Positions 33,711-44,163 of a stretch of DNA of 64,000 nucleotides are shown piece by piece. The stretch's first letter is position 1. Each line of letters begins with the position of its first letter. A program made the position numbers and the translations under genes. Source of the DNA: Plectosphaerella cucumerina (lineage: Eukaryota > Ascomycota > Sordariomycetes > Glomerellales > Plectosphaerellaceae); contig JAGPXD010000005.1 of assembly GCA_020746995.1 (NCBI GenBank), positions 2,046,001 to 2,110,000 of the forward strand, given 5' to 3'. The notes beneath the pieces are model-generated. The model was not told the DNA's origin and did no database searches. It worked only from the letters and a program-made list of their open reading frames with translations.

Positions 33711-35102
33711 ATCATTTCTCTGGCAGGATGGTCTTTGATGATGATACATGAATGAGGAGTTTGCTTTTGGCGGGCGGGTATATGATAGTCTGACCTACGT
33801 TGATGAGGATGCCTGGTGCCTGGGCTTGGAAGGATAGGGGACGTGGTGAGAGGATGGATGGGACATGGACTCTTGTAATGGGGCATGGCCTGGACGTTGG
33901 TCCGCATCAAGGCAGCATCCGTAGATGAATGTGAACATACATCACACACTGTCTTCCCATGACTTGTGACTTGGATGTCGATGATGCACAACACTAGCCG
34001 TCCATAAAGTCAGGTTGGAATGTCAAGTCGACTTTCAGAGCCATGTGAGAAAAGGGATTTGTTGTTCGTGCCACCGCAGCACTTCTCGGGAAACCATAAC
34101 CGATGAAATAAATACCTGGGTTCATTTTGATTCGCAGCATGTGATTGACTGGTGATTGCCACATCAAAGCGGAGATTCATGTCTCTCTGGGATAGGCCTA
34201 CGTTGGCCATGTGAGAAGTATGGCAGATGACAGTGGACGGGGCCTCGGTAGCCTGGCTTGCCGACATGCCAGTCCAAGCGGCCAAGTGTTGATTTCACGG
34301 CTGTCATGTGTATGTCAGGCCAGAGTCGACGATGGTATGGCCTCGGACTGGACTGGGGACTCGGACTCAAGGAAGCCATGCTGATCATCGTGGACGCCAA
34401 GGAATGGACCTTCGTCACATGTCCGCCAGCCGCTGCCCTGTTTCCCATCGCCGGCTCAACCCTACGCTGGCCATGAAGCATTCAGCCAGCAGGCCAGGCA
34501 TCTGCTTCCGAAGAACAGGCAGCGATCGCGTCCCTTCAGCCACAGGACGCGACCGAGCGAGTATCATGAGGGCCTTAGAAGCCCACCCAGATTGACCCGG
34601 TTGACTTGGGTTTCCCGTGCATGGTGGTGGGCGTGGCGTTTACATTGAATGCGGCTCGTAAATGCGGTGGTGAAGTAGGAAAGATGCTGGGTCGGCTTCG
34701 ATGTCTGTCCACTGTCCACCTGGGCAGTTTCCGATGGATCCAGTGGGCCTACGATTACAGGGGCGCCAGGGGCAAATAGCAGGGGCAAATGGCGATAAGG
34801 CACTCGGGACTCTCCAGCTCACTCGGCGTCACGTGTTTTCTGATCCGCTCAATCAGTGGTCCACCTTAGATGCATCGGGCTGCGGCGGGCGCGGGCGCTC
34901 CCACCACTGCGTCAGGTGCGGGGCACGGACTCCTGGGCTCCAGCTGCCTGCTGCGCTGCACGCTGGCCTTGGACCCGGCGGCGAAATGCAACACGGCCTC
35001 TGACCGCCTTCATTCATATGCACCCTCTCACTCTCCCGCGACACCTCACCACGCTTCGCCTCACCTCGCCCTCCCTGCCGCCCCCAAGACGACCCGGACA
35101 CG
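33711..35102. other. Intergenic region, no gene seen
   Basis: 1.39 kb. Open frames are short and overlapping. The last 90 bases before 35103 are C/T-rich and form the probable YKT6 leader. Confidence 0.5.
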
Positions 35103-35905
35103 ATGAAGCTGTACTACATTGGTGTAAGCCCCGTCCGCGGCCGCCGACGTCCCCTTTCCTTCTGCGGTCCATTCGGCCGCTTCACCCCGCTCACCACCTT
35201 GCCAGATCCTGGACAACTCGCGGCAGCCGGCCGTGCAGCTCTGCGCCGAGCATGAGCTCAGCGAGTTCTCGCGCTGGACGCGCAACGAGTACGCCTCGTT
35301 CATGACCATGTTCAGCAAGACTATTGCCGAGCGCACGAAGCCCGGCCAGCGGAACAGCGTCGAGGAGCAGGGTGAGTTCTCCCCCTCCGCACGAACCGGC
35401 ATTCTCGGACTTATACTTATGGCCAGACTACACGTTCCACTGCTACGCTCGCACCGAGGGCCTCGCCGCCGTCATTATCAGCAAGAACTACCCCCAGCTC
35501 ACGGCTCACTCGATCCTGTCAAAGATCCTGGACGAGTTCCTGACCGACGACCGGCGGACGCCCGACCAGAAGCGCAACCCAAAGGATAACGATGCCACCT
35601 TCGCCGCGCTGAAGGATTACCTGCAGCGCTACCAAGACCCGGCCCAGGCGAGCAGCATCACCGCCATTCAGCAGCAGCTCGACGAGACCAAGATTATCCT
35701 GCACAAGACCATTGACAGCGTATGTTCCATGGCCCTGTTCCCGACCGGAGTCTCCATCATGCTTCCAGACACTGACACCTCGCAGGTCCTCCAGCGTGGC
35801 GAGAAGATCGACGACCTGGTCGCCAAGAGCTCTGACCTGAGCACCCAGAGCAAGGCCTTCTACACGACGGCAAAGAAGCAGAACTCGTGCTGCAGCCTCA
35901 TGTGA
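35103..35905 (+). CDS. YKT6: R-SNARE YKT6, prenylated
   Basis: Four exons (35103-35123, 35206-35371, 35427-35719, 35786-35905), starting with a 21-bp micro-exon MKLYYIG, give 199 aa, the same size as yeast Ykt6. The N-terminal longin domain (about 1-130) is followed by one SNARE coiled coil (about 135-190) with the zero-layer Arg in VLQRGEKID. There is no transmembrane helix. Instead the protein ends NSCCSLM: Cys196 is in a CaaX box (CSLM) for farnesylation, and Cys195 is the neighbouring palmitoylation site. YKT6 drives fusion at the Golgi, endosome, vacuole and autophagosome. This short lipid-modified tail and longin layout are diagnostic. Confidence 0.97.
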
Positions 35906-36748
35906 GGCGAAGGGACGATCGTGTTTATTTTCGTTATCCAGAGGCATCGTCCCGGCGGACCCTGTTTGGGCTAGGCGCACGCGTGCACACTTTGGGCGGA
36001 GGGGAGGATGGTTTGTAGTCGACACATACGCATCGCTCGTCGGATCTTGCTTTTTGCCCTCGACGGGAGGACGAGCTGTTGTTGAAGGCCTGCCCCTCGC
36101 TGTGGCACCTTGATTTCATAAGACTTATGGAGAGTAGACGAGTGCAGTCGCTGAGGCAGTATCACATGAAAGTAACTTCACTGGAACTCATGCACGAAGC
36201 AGCGCTGTGTCTGGCCCATGATCACGGATATCGCCGAGCCAGTTGTTTGCGTTTCAAGATACTCGATCAGCTTAGAAGCCTTACATCAACACCCACCCCT
36301 CTATCAGAACAGCCCGGACCTCCGCGGGGATGACGGGGACGCCCGGGGGAGTCCCGTCTTCAAGCTGTCCCGGCCGAGAAAGCTGACGGCCCGGCAAAAA
36401 GACTTGGGCTGCCGGCAGCTGCTGAAGCTTGTCCAAGGCAGACCCACTTTGGCTCCTGCCAAACGGGACATCGCGGGTTGCATCCCTCCTTCCCTCGCGC
36501 GCGCATGAACCACAGGTTCTCTAGTCGCCTGACGCCGTTCATGCGACAATCTCCCGTCCTCGACAAATCCAACTCTGACTCACCCACACCGACCCGACGC
36601 GTCTCAACGGTTCGGCATCACGCGACGTGCTGATATTTACTGCTCCCGTCTCCCGCGCGAGCCTCGAGTCTCGCTCCGAAACATCCTCTCCCAGTCGACG
36701 GAAAACCGCATCGACCCTAGAGCTTCCATTCCTGCGTCCACTGCCGCA
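35906..36748. other. Intergenic region, no gene seen
   Basis: 843 bp between two plus-strand genes. The segment around 36310-36440 is rich in short GC palindromes (such as CCGCGGGG and GCCCGGGG). No open frame of interest. Confidence 0.5.
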
Positions 36749-37491
36749 ATGTCGCTCCTCCGACCTCAATTGCCTCTACAGAGGCTCGCCCGACCGGTCT
36801 CGTTTGCCAGGGCCTACGCTGTGGCTTCTAGACCGAGCGCGGCGGCAGCAAAAGCCACCGCGACACCGGCAGCCCCCAAGATTGCGAAGAAGTCGACGGT
36901 TGTCAAGGCCGCTCCGAAGACCAAGCCTGTCGTCTCGAAGCCAGTCACAACGAGTACCGCCGCTCCAAAGACAGCTGCTGCGAAGCCCCTCGCGGCGAAG
37001 CCTGTTGCTACGAAACCCATTGCCACAAAGCCCATAGCAGCTAAGCCTGTGGCCCCGAAGCCCATTGTGCCCAAGGCTGTCGCACCGAAGCCCGTGGTCC
37101 CGAAGCCAACAGTTGCAACTCCGGCGGCCGCGAAGCCGATAGCATACACAACACCCAAGCCATACGCTCCGTCAACAGTGGTGAGGAAGACGGCCCCCGC
37201 GCCTCAGCCTGCTGCGCCAGCGCCGCCGCCGAAGAAGCCGCTGGACCCCAAGAGTCCCGAGTACCAGAAGTCCTATAACTCGCTGGCACGGCGGTGGCTG
37301 GCCGGCCTGATTGCTGCGCCGGTCTTTTTCGTCACTTCCTACTACCTCTACGATAGGCGTAAGTGCCTCCTCGAACCCTTGGGCGGATCGTTGCTGACAG
37401 ACGTTCCGCAGTCATTCTTGGAAACGAGCGGAAAGTGTTCGAAAAGGAGCCGCCGGTGGACGAGCGAGACCCTCTCGCCAAGACAATTTAA
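36749..37491 (+). CDS. Probable mitochondrial membrane protein with KP pentapeptide repeats
   Basis: Exons 36749-37358 and 37412-37491 (53-bp intron) give 229 aa. The N terminus (MSLLRPQLPLQRLARPVSFARAY) is Arg-rich without acidic residues, a good mitochondrial presequence. Residues about 75-125 are imperfect five-residue repeats of the form AKPVA, TKPIA and PKPVV, more than ten copies. After a proline-rich linker comes a conserved-looking C-terminal part: YQKSYNSLARRW, one membrane helix (LAGLIAAPVFFVTSYYLYD, about 183-202) and a charged tail ending DPLAKTI. I do not recognise the family; the helix and tail suggest an inner-membrane anchor facing another mitochondrial complex. Without splicing, the frame would run to 37642 with poor sequence, so the intron is preferred. 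Confidence 0.8.
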
Positions 37492-37711
37492 TCACGGCCT
37501 TGATTTCAAGCGCCAACCCCCCCTCAAAATCTTGAATCGTGTGACGACGTGCTATGCTTTGCTACTTGTCCCTGGCATAGATGAGTTCTCCTGCCACCTG
37601 CTGGTCATGGAAGCAAACTCCCCGCAGCTAACAGTGATTTGATTATGGGGTTGACGGGAGTCTCATAGCAGGTCGGGAGTATCGTACATCTTTCAAAGTC
37701 TGCGTTGCGGG

Positions 37712-37728
37712 ATCTACTGTGTCGATTG
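37712..37728 (+). repeat. Dispersed single copy of the 17-bp unit
   Basis: Matches the fourth unit of the array at 30494-30561 in 15 of 17 positions. It lies between the convergent ends of the KP-repeat gene and the BVMO gene. Confidence 0.4.
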
Positions 37729-37784
37729 ACCTGCGGCTTCATTATGCCAACTCGGCCCCTGATACAGCTAGGACAAAGTTACCC

Positions 37785-39640
37785 TCACAGCCTCGCCGAG
37801 CCTCCTCCAGCCATTCCCTCACCCTCCTCGTCCTCCTGCATCCCGCTGAACTTTACCGTCTCCCTCCCTCCAACCGTCCCGCTCTTGGACACCAGTCTGC
37901 GCCGCCCTCCGGTTGAAAGCGGCGCATCATTATCCTCCTCCCGGATATAGTACGCCCAGTCAGCCGTATCGTCGAGTTCTGTCTGCGAATACCCATTACC
38001 GAGCCACGCAAACCGGTTACCCTCGTATCGGAATTCGAGATCCTCGAAGCGCACTTCCCTCATCGCCTCAATGTAATGCAGGGTTGAGCCCGGCCACAAC
38101 GCTACCACCGGGCCCCCAGTACCAAGCGGCTTGTACCATGACCGGCACCCCTCGGTCCAAACGGTTCGCGCCATGAACCGCTCCTTGTGCTCAACAAAGT
38201 CACGCACCGCCTCGGCCCGCGGCGATACCTGTGTTGCGCCTGTCGTCTGCAGCCTGTCGACGACCTTGAGAATCCAGTCAGCCTGTGCTTCGACGCCGCT
38301 CAGCACCGGTCCATTGCCCACAGGGGAGCTGGGGCCGATCATGCAGAAGTAGTTTGGGAATCCGGCCACGGCAACGCCCAGGTACGACTCGGGCGCCGCG
38401 TCCGCCCAGCGGTCCTGCAAGTTTTCTCCCGCCGGAGAAACGATGGGGAATCGCGGCCGGTAAGACGCGTCGAAGCCCGTGGCACACACGAGTATGTCGA
38501 CCGGGTACTCGCGGCCGTCCTCGCCTACGCAACCTCGCTCCGTCACCCTCGTAACGCCGCAGAAGACGACATCGACATTTGGCTGCGTCAGCGACTCGAG
38601 GTAGTCCACACCCGGCGTAAGGCGGCGGCATCCCAGGCTCCATCGCGGGATGAGCTTCTCCGCAAGGGCGCCGTCACCCAGCTTCTCGCGCATTTGCCGC
38701 TCCATATAAGCCTGTGTGTCGCGGTTGACGCGGCTGTCACGAAGGAAGAGGCCGAATTGGCCGTTGAGGCCGCTTTCAATCCTCTTGCGGTACGCAAGTA
38801 AGGCGCCTGGCGTCTCGGCGAACTTGCGCATCTCCTCGTCTGAGAAACAGTGCTGCTCGAGCCCTTGCGCCGGTGATACCCACGCTGGCTCGCGTATGAA
38901 AGTCGTCACCTTGCTGCAGCGCTCGCGGATGGCCGGGAGAAGTTGGATGCCTGACGCGCCGTTGCCGATGATGCCGACGTGCTTGCCCTCGAGGCTGACC
39001 TCGGGATCCCACCTGGCCGTGTGCAGGAGGGTTCCCTTGAAGGTTCTGAGACCGGGGATATTGGGCCACTTCCACTTGTTGAGGATGCCGGCGGCGTTGA
39101 TCAGAATGTCGCAGCGGTCCGTCAGGGTGATCTTCTCCTCGAGATTGTGGACCTCGACGTCATAACCGCCCGTGGCATGGTCCCATCGCGCCCCGACGAC
39201 CTGGTGTCGTAGCCTGACGTATTGGTGGAGGGCATACTTGCGAGCAAAGCCTTCGAAGTACTCGTAGATCTCCTCGGCAGGCGGGTAGACGGACGACCAG
39301 TCGAGTTTCGGCTCGAAGCTCCACGTGTAGTTGTGCGAGGGGACGTCGCACGCGCAGCTGGAAGATATGGCGTCAACGCGGCACCACCACAGGCTGGTAA
39401 AGGGGGGACGTACCCAGGGTATCTGTTCTCCCACCACGTCCCAGAAACGGCTTCGTTCTTCTCGTACACGACGAGGCTGAAGTTCTGAAAATGCTTCTGC
39501 AGCTTGTAGGCCACAAGAAGCCCCGAAGCCCCAGCACCAATGCACATGATGCGGATGTGCTTCTCCGAGTGGACGGGGGCATCAAGGCGCCATGAAGAAT
39601 CAGCAGTGCCGAGCAACGGAGAGTCAAGATAGTCGGCCAT
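37785..39640 (-). CDS. Baeyer-Villiger-type flavin monooxygenase, PTS1-like end
   Basis: Exons 39640-39414 and 39357-37785 (56-bp intron) encode 599 aa. The FAD-binding motif CIGAGASG is at 33-40. Next comes GTWWENRYPGCACDVPSHNY (about 67-86), the family's conserved stretch after the FAD fold. The Baeyer-Villiger fingerprint F-x-G-x3-H-x3-W-D is complete at 182-193. The NADPH-binding motif GNGASG is at 207-212. The enzyme should insert oxygen beside a carbonyl, turning a ketone into an ester or lactone. The C terminus GGSARL ends in ARL, a permissible type 1 peroxisomal signal. It lies at one end of the five-gene enzyme group 37.8-46.7 kb. Substrate unknown; relatives act on cyclic ketones, terpenoids and steroids. 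Confidence 0.92.
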
Positions 39641-39762
39641 GTCTGGGAAGAGACTGAAGAGGATGTTTACTGCCTGGGAGCTCTCTACAAGGAACGGCCT
39701 GGGATGAGGAATGGTGCGTTCCCCGGGGGTAACACAGATGACGACAGGATGGCGGCGGGCCG

Positions 39763-39767
39763 TTATA
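39763..39767 (-). promoter_or_regulatory. TATA-like site upstream of the BVMO
   Basis: TATAA on the minus strand (within ATATAAC), about 123 bp above the BVMO start codon, at a suitable distance for a core promoter. Confidence 0.3.
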
Positions 39768-40765
39768 TGGCAGAAAGAGCCGCCTTGATTCCCTGCCACA
39801 AGCACCTTCCCGGCCCTGCCGCAGTCCAACGCACGGCAACGACCGCAGCCCTGCGGGCGAACGCCTCGTCTGCACGAGACGGCGGGCACCGGAGGCGTCA
39901 ATGATCAAAAGGTATCTTAGATTACCGTCCACAATTCACCGTGCCGGTCCTCCCGCTTGGCGGCCTTGCGCCGATCTCTCCCCCCTCGAAGGGGGAGCTG
40001 GGCGCAGTCGTGGCCGCCGTCCCATGACTCGGGCTGCGCCCAGGAGTCCGGACCCGCGGTTCTGGCAGGCGCGCCGCCGCCGCTCACCGAGTCAGACGGG
40101 GTCGCATTGAGGGCGTCGTCCCAAGTCAGAGCTCTGCGGAGGGGAGGGGGGAGCTTTCTGCCCTGCCCGTCGGCAGTTGGGCTGTGCACACTCCACCATG
40201 TGCGCTGTGTGTGCCGCATGTTTGGGGGAGAGGGGTTCGTCGGGACAGCTATTTTCTGCCGCGGTTGTAAGATCGAGGACGTCTTGGCAATAAGTGGCCG
40301 AAGAATCGCGGGCGCTGCTGCCGAGGGGGGATGGGGGTCCCCCGCTGTTGGAGGAGCGTTGGTTGTGCATGAAGCAGCAGGCAATATATGCAGGTGATAC
40401 GGGACGGGACGACAAGCATGGCATTGATTGTCGTGATGGATGGATGGGGGCGTTGTTATCACGACTTCTTCCCCCTCTCGTCCTTTTTGCTGTGTCTGCC
40501 ATAGGCTGCGGAAAAGATGCCGGACTGAAAACCTAAATCCAACCGGATGGCTTGGCAGCTTAGGAGGTGGTCCGATAACTTTGAATGACTGTTATATGTT
40601 GATTCTTATGTGCTATGTCTATTGACTGCCGAGGATAGCCAAGACATCACACATCAGGCTGAGCTGGCGGATGGCGGCAGCAGAAGGGTTGGCCGTCTGC
40701 AAGGCGCACACCGAGATGCAGCACATGCAGCCGGTGCAAGATTCTCCTTCCTAGCTGGGCCTCCC
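39768..40765. other. Intergenic region within the enzyme cluster
   Basis: About 1 kb between the BVMO promoter and the CoA-ligase stop. CCGAGG hexamers, the reverse form of the fatty-acid response element CCTCGG, lie at 40321 and 40629. The frames here look non-coding. Confidence 0.4.
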
Positions 40766-42606
40766 TCACAGTCTGGCCCTCTCCACCCTCTCGCTTCCCA
40801 GGGCTTCTGCATCTCGCTTCGCCCATTCTCGCATCACTTTGCGCTGGATCTTGCCGCTTGCCAGCTTGGGCACTTCGTCGACGAAGACGACGCCGCCTGT
40901 GAGTCGCTTGTGTTTGGCCACACGCGTCTCCATCCATCTCTGGATCTCCTCGGGTGTCACTCTGCCTCTGGAGGCATCCTGGATGGCCACGTATGCGCGG
41001 GGCTTCTCCTCGCCGTTTCTATGTTGTGTCAGTTCTGGATGTAGCCAGTAGAGAAGCCAAGCGACTAGAAGACCACATACAGTGTAATGCCCACGGCAGC
41101 GGCGTCCGCGACATGTTCATTCTCGAGGAGGGCGGCCTCCAGCTCCGCCGGCGCCACCTGCAGGGCGTTGACCTTGATGAGTTCCTGCAGTCCTGTCAGT
41201 GTGACGTCGCCCAAGATGAGCGATAAGGAAGTCACCTTCTTCCGGTCAACGATCCAGAAATACCCCCGATCGTCACACACGGCCACGTCGCCGGTTCGCA
41301 ACCAGCCATCGGCATCCAGCGCCTCTCTCGTGGCGGCCTCGTTCCGCCAGTAGCCGAGACACACGTTGGGTCCTCTTACGAGCATCTCTCCCGGGCTGCC
41401 AATGCCGACATCCCTGCCGTCATCGTCGATGAGGCGACACTCGCAATTTGGGTCCAGCTGGCCGACACTGCCTGTGTCGTCGCGCACGCCCCCAGGAACG
41501 TGCAAGGCGCCGCAGGTGACCTCAGTCATGCCCCAGCCCTGATTGATCTGCAGGTTGAAGCGCCGCTGGCATTCGTTCTGAAGATCTCGCGATAGGGGCG
41601 CGGCACCGCACAAGACGTCACGAACGCTCGAAATGTCATAACGGGCCGTCTCTGGCCGTTTGGCGAGCATGACGAGGATGGGAGGCGCAACCTGAAGGCT
41701 GGTGATGCGGTAGCGGGCGACAGCAGCGAGGAAGTCTTCGTAGCGGAACTCGCGCATGACGTAGACGGGAACGCGAAGACGAATGGCCATGAACATGGTG
41801 TAGAGCTGGCCGTATGCATGGTAAAGGGGGAGGAATCCAACCCAGCGCTCGGCTGGGCGGTTCTCGAAGGCGAAGGGGCGCTCGGCGTAGCGCATTACGA
41901 CCGTCTGCTCGACGTTGGCGAGGAGGTTGCGGTGGGAGACGCACACGCCCTTTGGTAGGCCGGTGGTGCCGGAGCTGTAATTGATGGTGGCGATGGTTTC
42001 GGCGGCCTCTCGAGGTGAGAGGGTGGGCCAACGGTAAGAGGCAGCTTCGTCTGGTGGCGCGAGCATGGCTGCCCAGTCTGGGATGCCTTTGGAGGCGAGG
42101 CAGTGGGTGTCAGAGAACTGGAAGACACGGTTCCGGGGAAGACCGGCGGCATCGGCGGCAGCGAGGACATCAGCCAGCTTGGAAGGGTGGGAGAGGACAA
42201 GTTTGGCGGCGGTGTTTTCCATTTGGTGTCTCAGTTCTAGAGGCGTCAGAAAAAAAGCCAGAAGTAGAGCAGAAGATCTAGGAAACCTACCAGATACCGT
42301 ATACGCCGGGTTAGCACCGCTGAAAATGCATCCCGCTCCAACAATGCCCAGGTATGCGACGGGCACGAAAATGTGGTTTGGCGTGCATAGCAGCACGACA
42401 TCACCGCGTTGTAGGCCTAGACGCTCAAGACCAAAGGCTAGACGGCGCACCCATCCTAATAGCTGTCGCGGCGTAAGATGATGAGAGGGGTCCTCGGAGT
42501 CGATCCACGTGGGCTCGTCGCTGGGCTCTTGGCCGTCGGGGAAGAGGTACGAGAGGACGTTTGTGCTGGGGATATCCAGCGGCGGGAAAGGGGAGGTGAA
42601 TATCAT
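40766..42606 (-). CDS. Acyl-CoA ligase (4-coumarate:CoA-ligase-like), PTS1-like end
   Basis: Four exons (42606-42291, 42236-41236, 41184-41081, 41018-40766) give 557 aa. It is an ANL adenylating enzyme that converts a carboxylic acid to acyl-AMP and then acyl-CoA. Visible motifs are YSSGTTGLPKGV (about 192-203), the NQGWGMTE block, the GDVAVCDDRGYFWIVDRKK hinge region just before intron 2, and the catalytic lysine of KLASGKIQRK (Lys530). The C terminus ERARL ends in ARL, a possible peroxisomal signal. The plant-type 4CL-like clade in fungi is mostly peroxisomal and acts on medium-chain, fatty, jasmonate-like or aromatic acids. It shares a 444-bp divergent promoter with the SKL-ending SDR, which suggests co-expression. 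Confidence 0.94.
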
Positions 42607-43050
42607 GGCTGGCGGTAGTGTGTATGATTTCGATTGAGATTTGACCGGAGCTGAAGCCCGGAGCCTTCGGGCTCTTCACGGCGGACGATCCATGGTGGTG
42701 GTTGAAAGGGGGAAGAAAGTTGGCCGTGTCGTCCCGCGGCTCATTATGCGGGGTACTAGTAATACCCGGTACCTCTCTCCAGGGCCCGGGCGCGGGGTAC
42801 ATACGGTAACGGAGCTAGCAATGCCCTGTATTCCAGCGGCCGCGGGCTTGGCGTGGGGCAGTTCTGTCCCTGCGGGGAGCTCGAAGCCCGGCCCAGGACA
42901 GGCTTCAACCCGGAGTTCCCTCGGGGAAAAGTCCGCATTCTCAACTGCCCCTCGGGTTTGATGACAATAGGACATCATCAGCAATCCATCGTTCAGAAAC
43001 TTGATAGAATCTCATCGCAATAGCTGTAGATTTTACTTCCCACAGCCCTC
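42607..43050. promoter_or_regulatory. Bidirectional promoter with two CCTCGG hexamers
   Basis: 444 bp separate the start codons of the CoA ligase (-) and the SKL-tagged SDR (+). CCTCGG occurs at 42919-42924 and 42950-42955. In Aspergillus this hexamer is the site for the FarA/FarB regulators of fatty-acid and peroxisomal genes. About 0.2 copies would be expected by chance in this length at equal base use. Binding here is inference. Confidence 0.4.
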
Positions 43051-44052
43051 ATGTCTGACCTCCCCAACTTCCACTCGGCCTTCTCCCTCGCCGGCAAAAC
43101 CGCCCTCATCACCGGCGGCTCCCGCGGCCTCGGCCTGCACATAGCCACTGCTCTCCTTCTCTCCGGTTGTACTCACGTCATAATCACCGCCCGCCGTCGT
43201 CCCGACCTCGACCGTGCCGTGGACGCTCTCAATCGTCTTCCAGGAATTAGCGGTACCGTCACGGGTATCACTGTAGATGTAGCCTCCACAGACGGCATTG
43301 TCAGGCTTGTAAGCGAAGTTGGCAGCATCGTCGGCTCAGAAAGGGGCCTCGATATCCTCGTCTGTAATGCCGGTACTGCATGGGGCTCGCGCTTTGAGGA
43401 CGCCCCGCCCGCCAGCTCGGTCAAGATTCTCGATCTCAACGTCAGGGGCGTCTTTGAGCTGGTTCAGAAGTAGGTTGTCTCTACTTAACCTCTTTCTCTT
43501 TGCACTAGAGGCTAATAGTTCAGATCTCTCCCTCTTCTCGAGACTGCTGCATCACCAAAAGACCCCTCTCGAGTCCTGATCGTCAGCTCGACGGCCGGCA
43601 GTAATGTGCCTCATGTCGGGGAACACGGCACCATCATGTACTCGGCCTCTAAGGCTGCAGCCAGCGTCAGTCACCAAAAGACGCAGAAAAACTCCCATGC
43701 TAACATTCGAAGCACCTCGGCCGAAACCTCGCCGTCGAGCTGGGCCCGCGCCACATCACCACAAACATCATTGCTCCCGGCTTCTTTCCCTCCAAGCTCG
43801 CTAGTGGCCTCATTGGCAATCTTGGAGGTGATGGAGCCCTTGCTGCTGACAACCCACTGGGCAGGTTGGGTGAAGCCGAGGATATTGCTGGCGTGGCCGT
43901 CTTCTTCTGTTCCCCGGCGGCACGGTACCTGTACGTTGGCCCCAAACCAGGATGAGACCATTAATGAACTGACATTGGGGAACAGCAACGGGGTGGAAAT
44001 GGCCGTGGATGGAGGGGCAAGACTATCCTCGGGACGGCTATCCAAGCTGTAG
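43051..44052 (+). CDS. Peroxisomal short-chain dehydrogenase/reductase (ends SKL)
   Basis: Four exons (43051-43469, 43524-43665, 43713-43930, 43986-44052) with introns of 47-55 bp give 281 aa; all three junctions restore the SDR fold. Motifs are TGGSRGLG (21-28) for NAD(P), CNAGTAWGS near residue 107, a VLIVSSTAGSN strand, the catalytic YSASK, and PGFFPSKLASG. The protein ends GRLSKL, a canonical type 1 peroxisomal signal. The family includes RhlG/FabG-like 3-oxoacyl reductases and alcohol dehydrogenases, so it may reduce a 3-oxoacyl-CoA or oxidise a secondary alcohol. It faces the acyl-CoA ligase gene across a short shared promoter. Read without splicing, the region looks broken, but it is intact. 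Confidence 0.92.
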
Positions 44053-44163
44053 GAAACTTTTATTTCGGGACCTTCTATCAAGGCCATATCATCCTAGAAG
44101 CTAGTACTGCTCAAAACCTACAAAATCCAACCTGGAATTCAAAGACGCCGTTGAAACCTTGCC

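Noticed and set aside
40440..40560. Cys/Arg-rich stretch resembling half of a zinc cluster
   Set aside because: Only three cysteines in a short frame; no following regulator sequence.
43470..43985. Apparent frameshifts in the SDR at 43 kb
   Set aside because: Three short GT-AG introns restore an intact SDR ending in SKL, so it is not a pseudogene.
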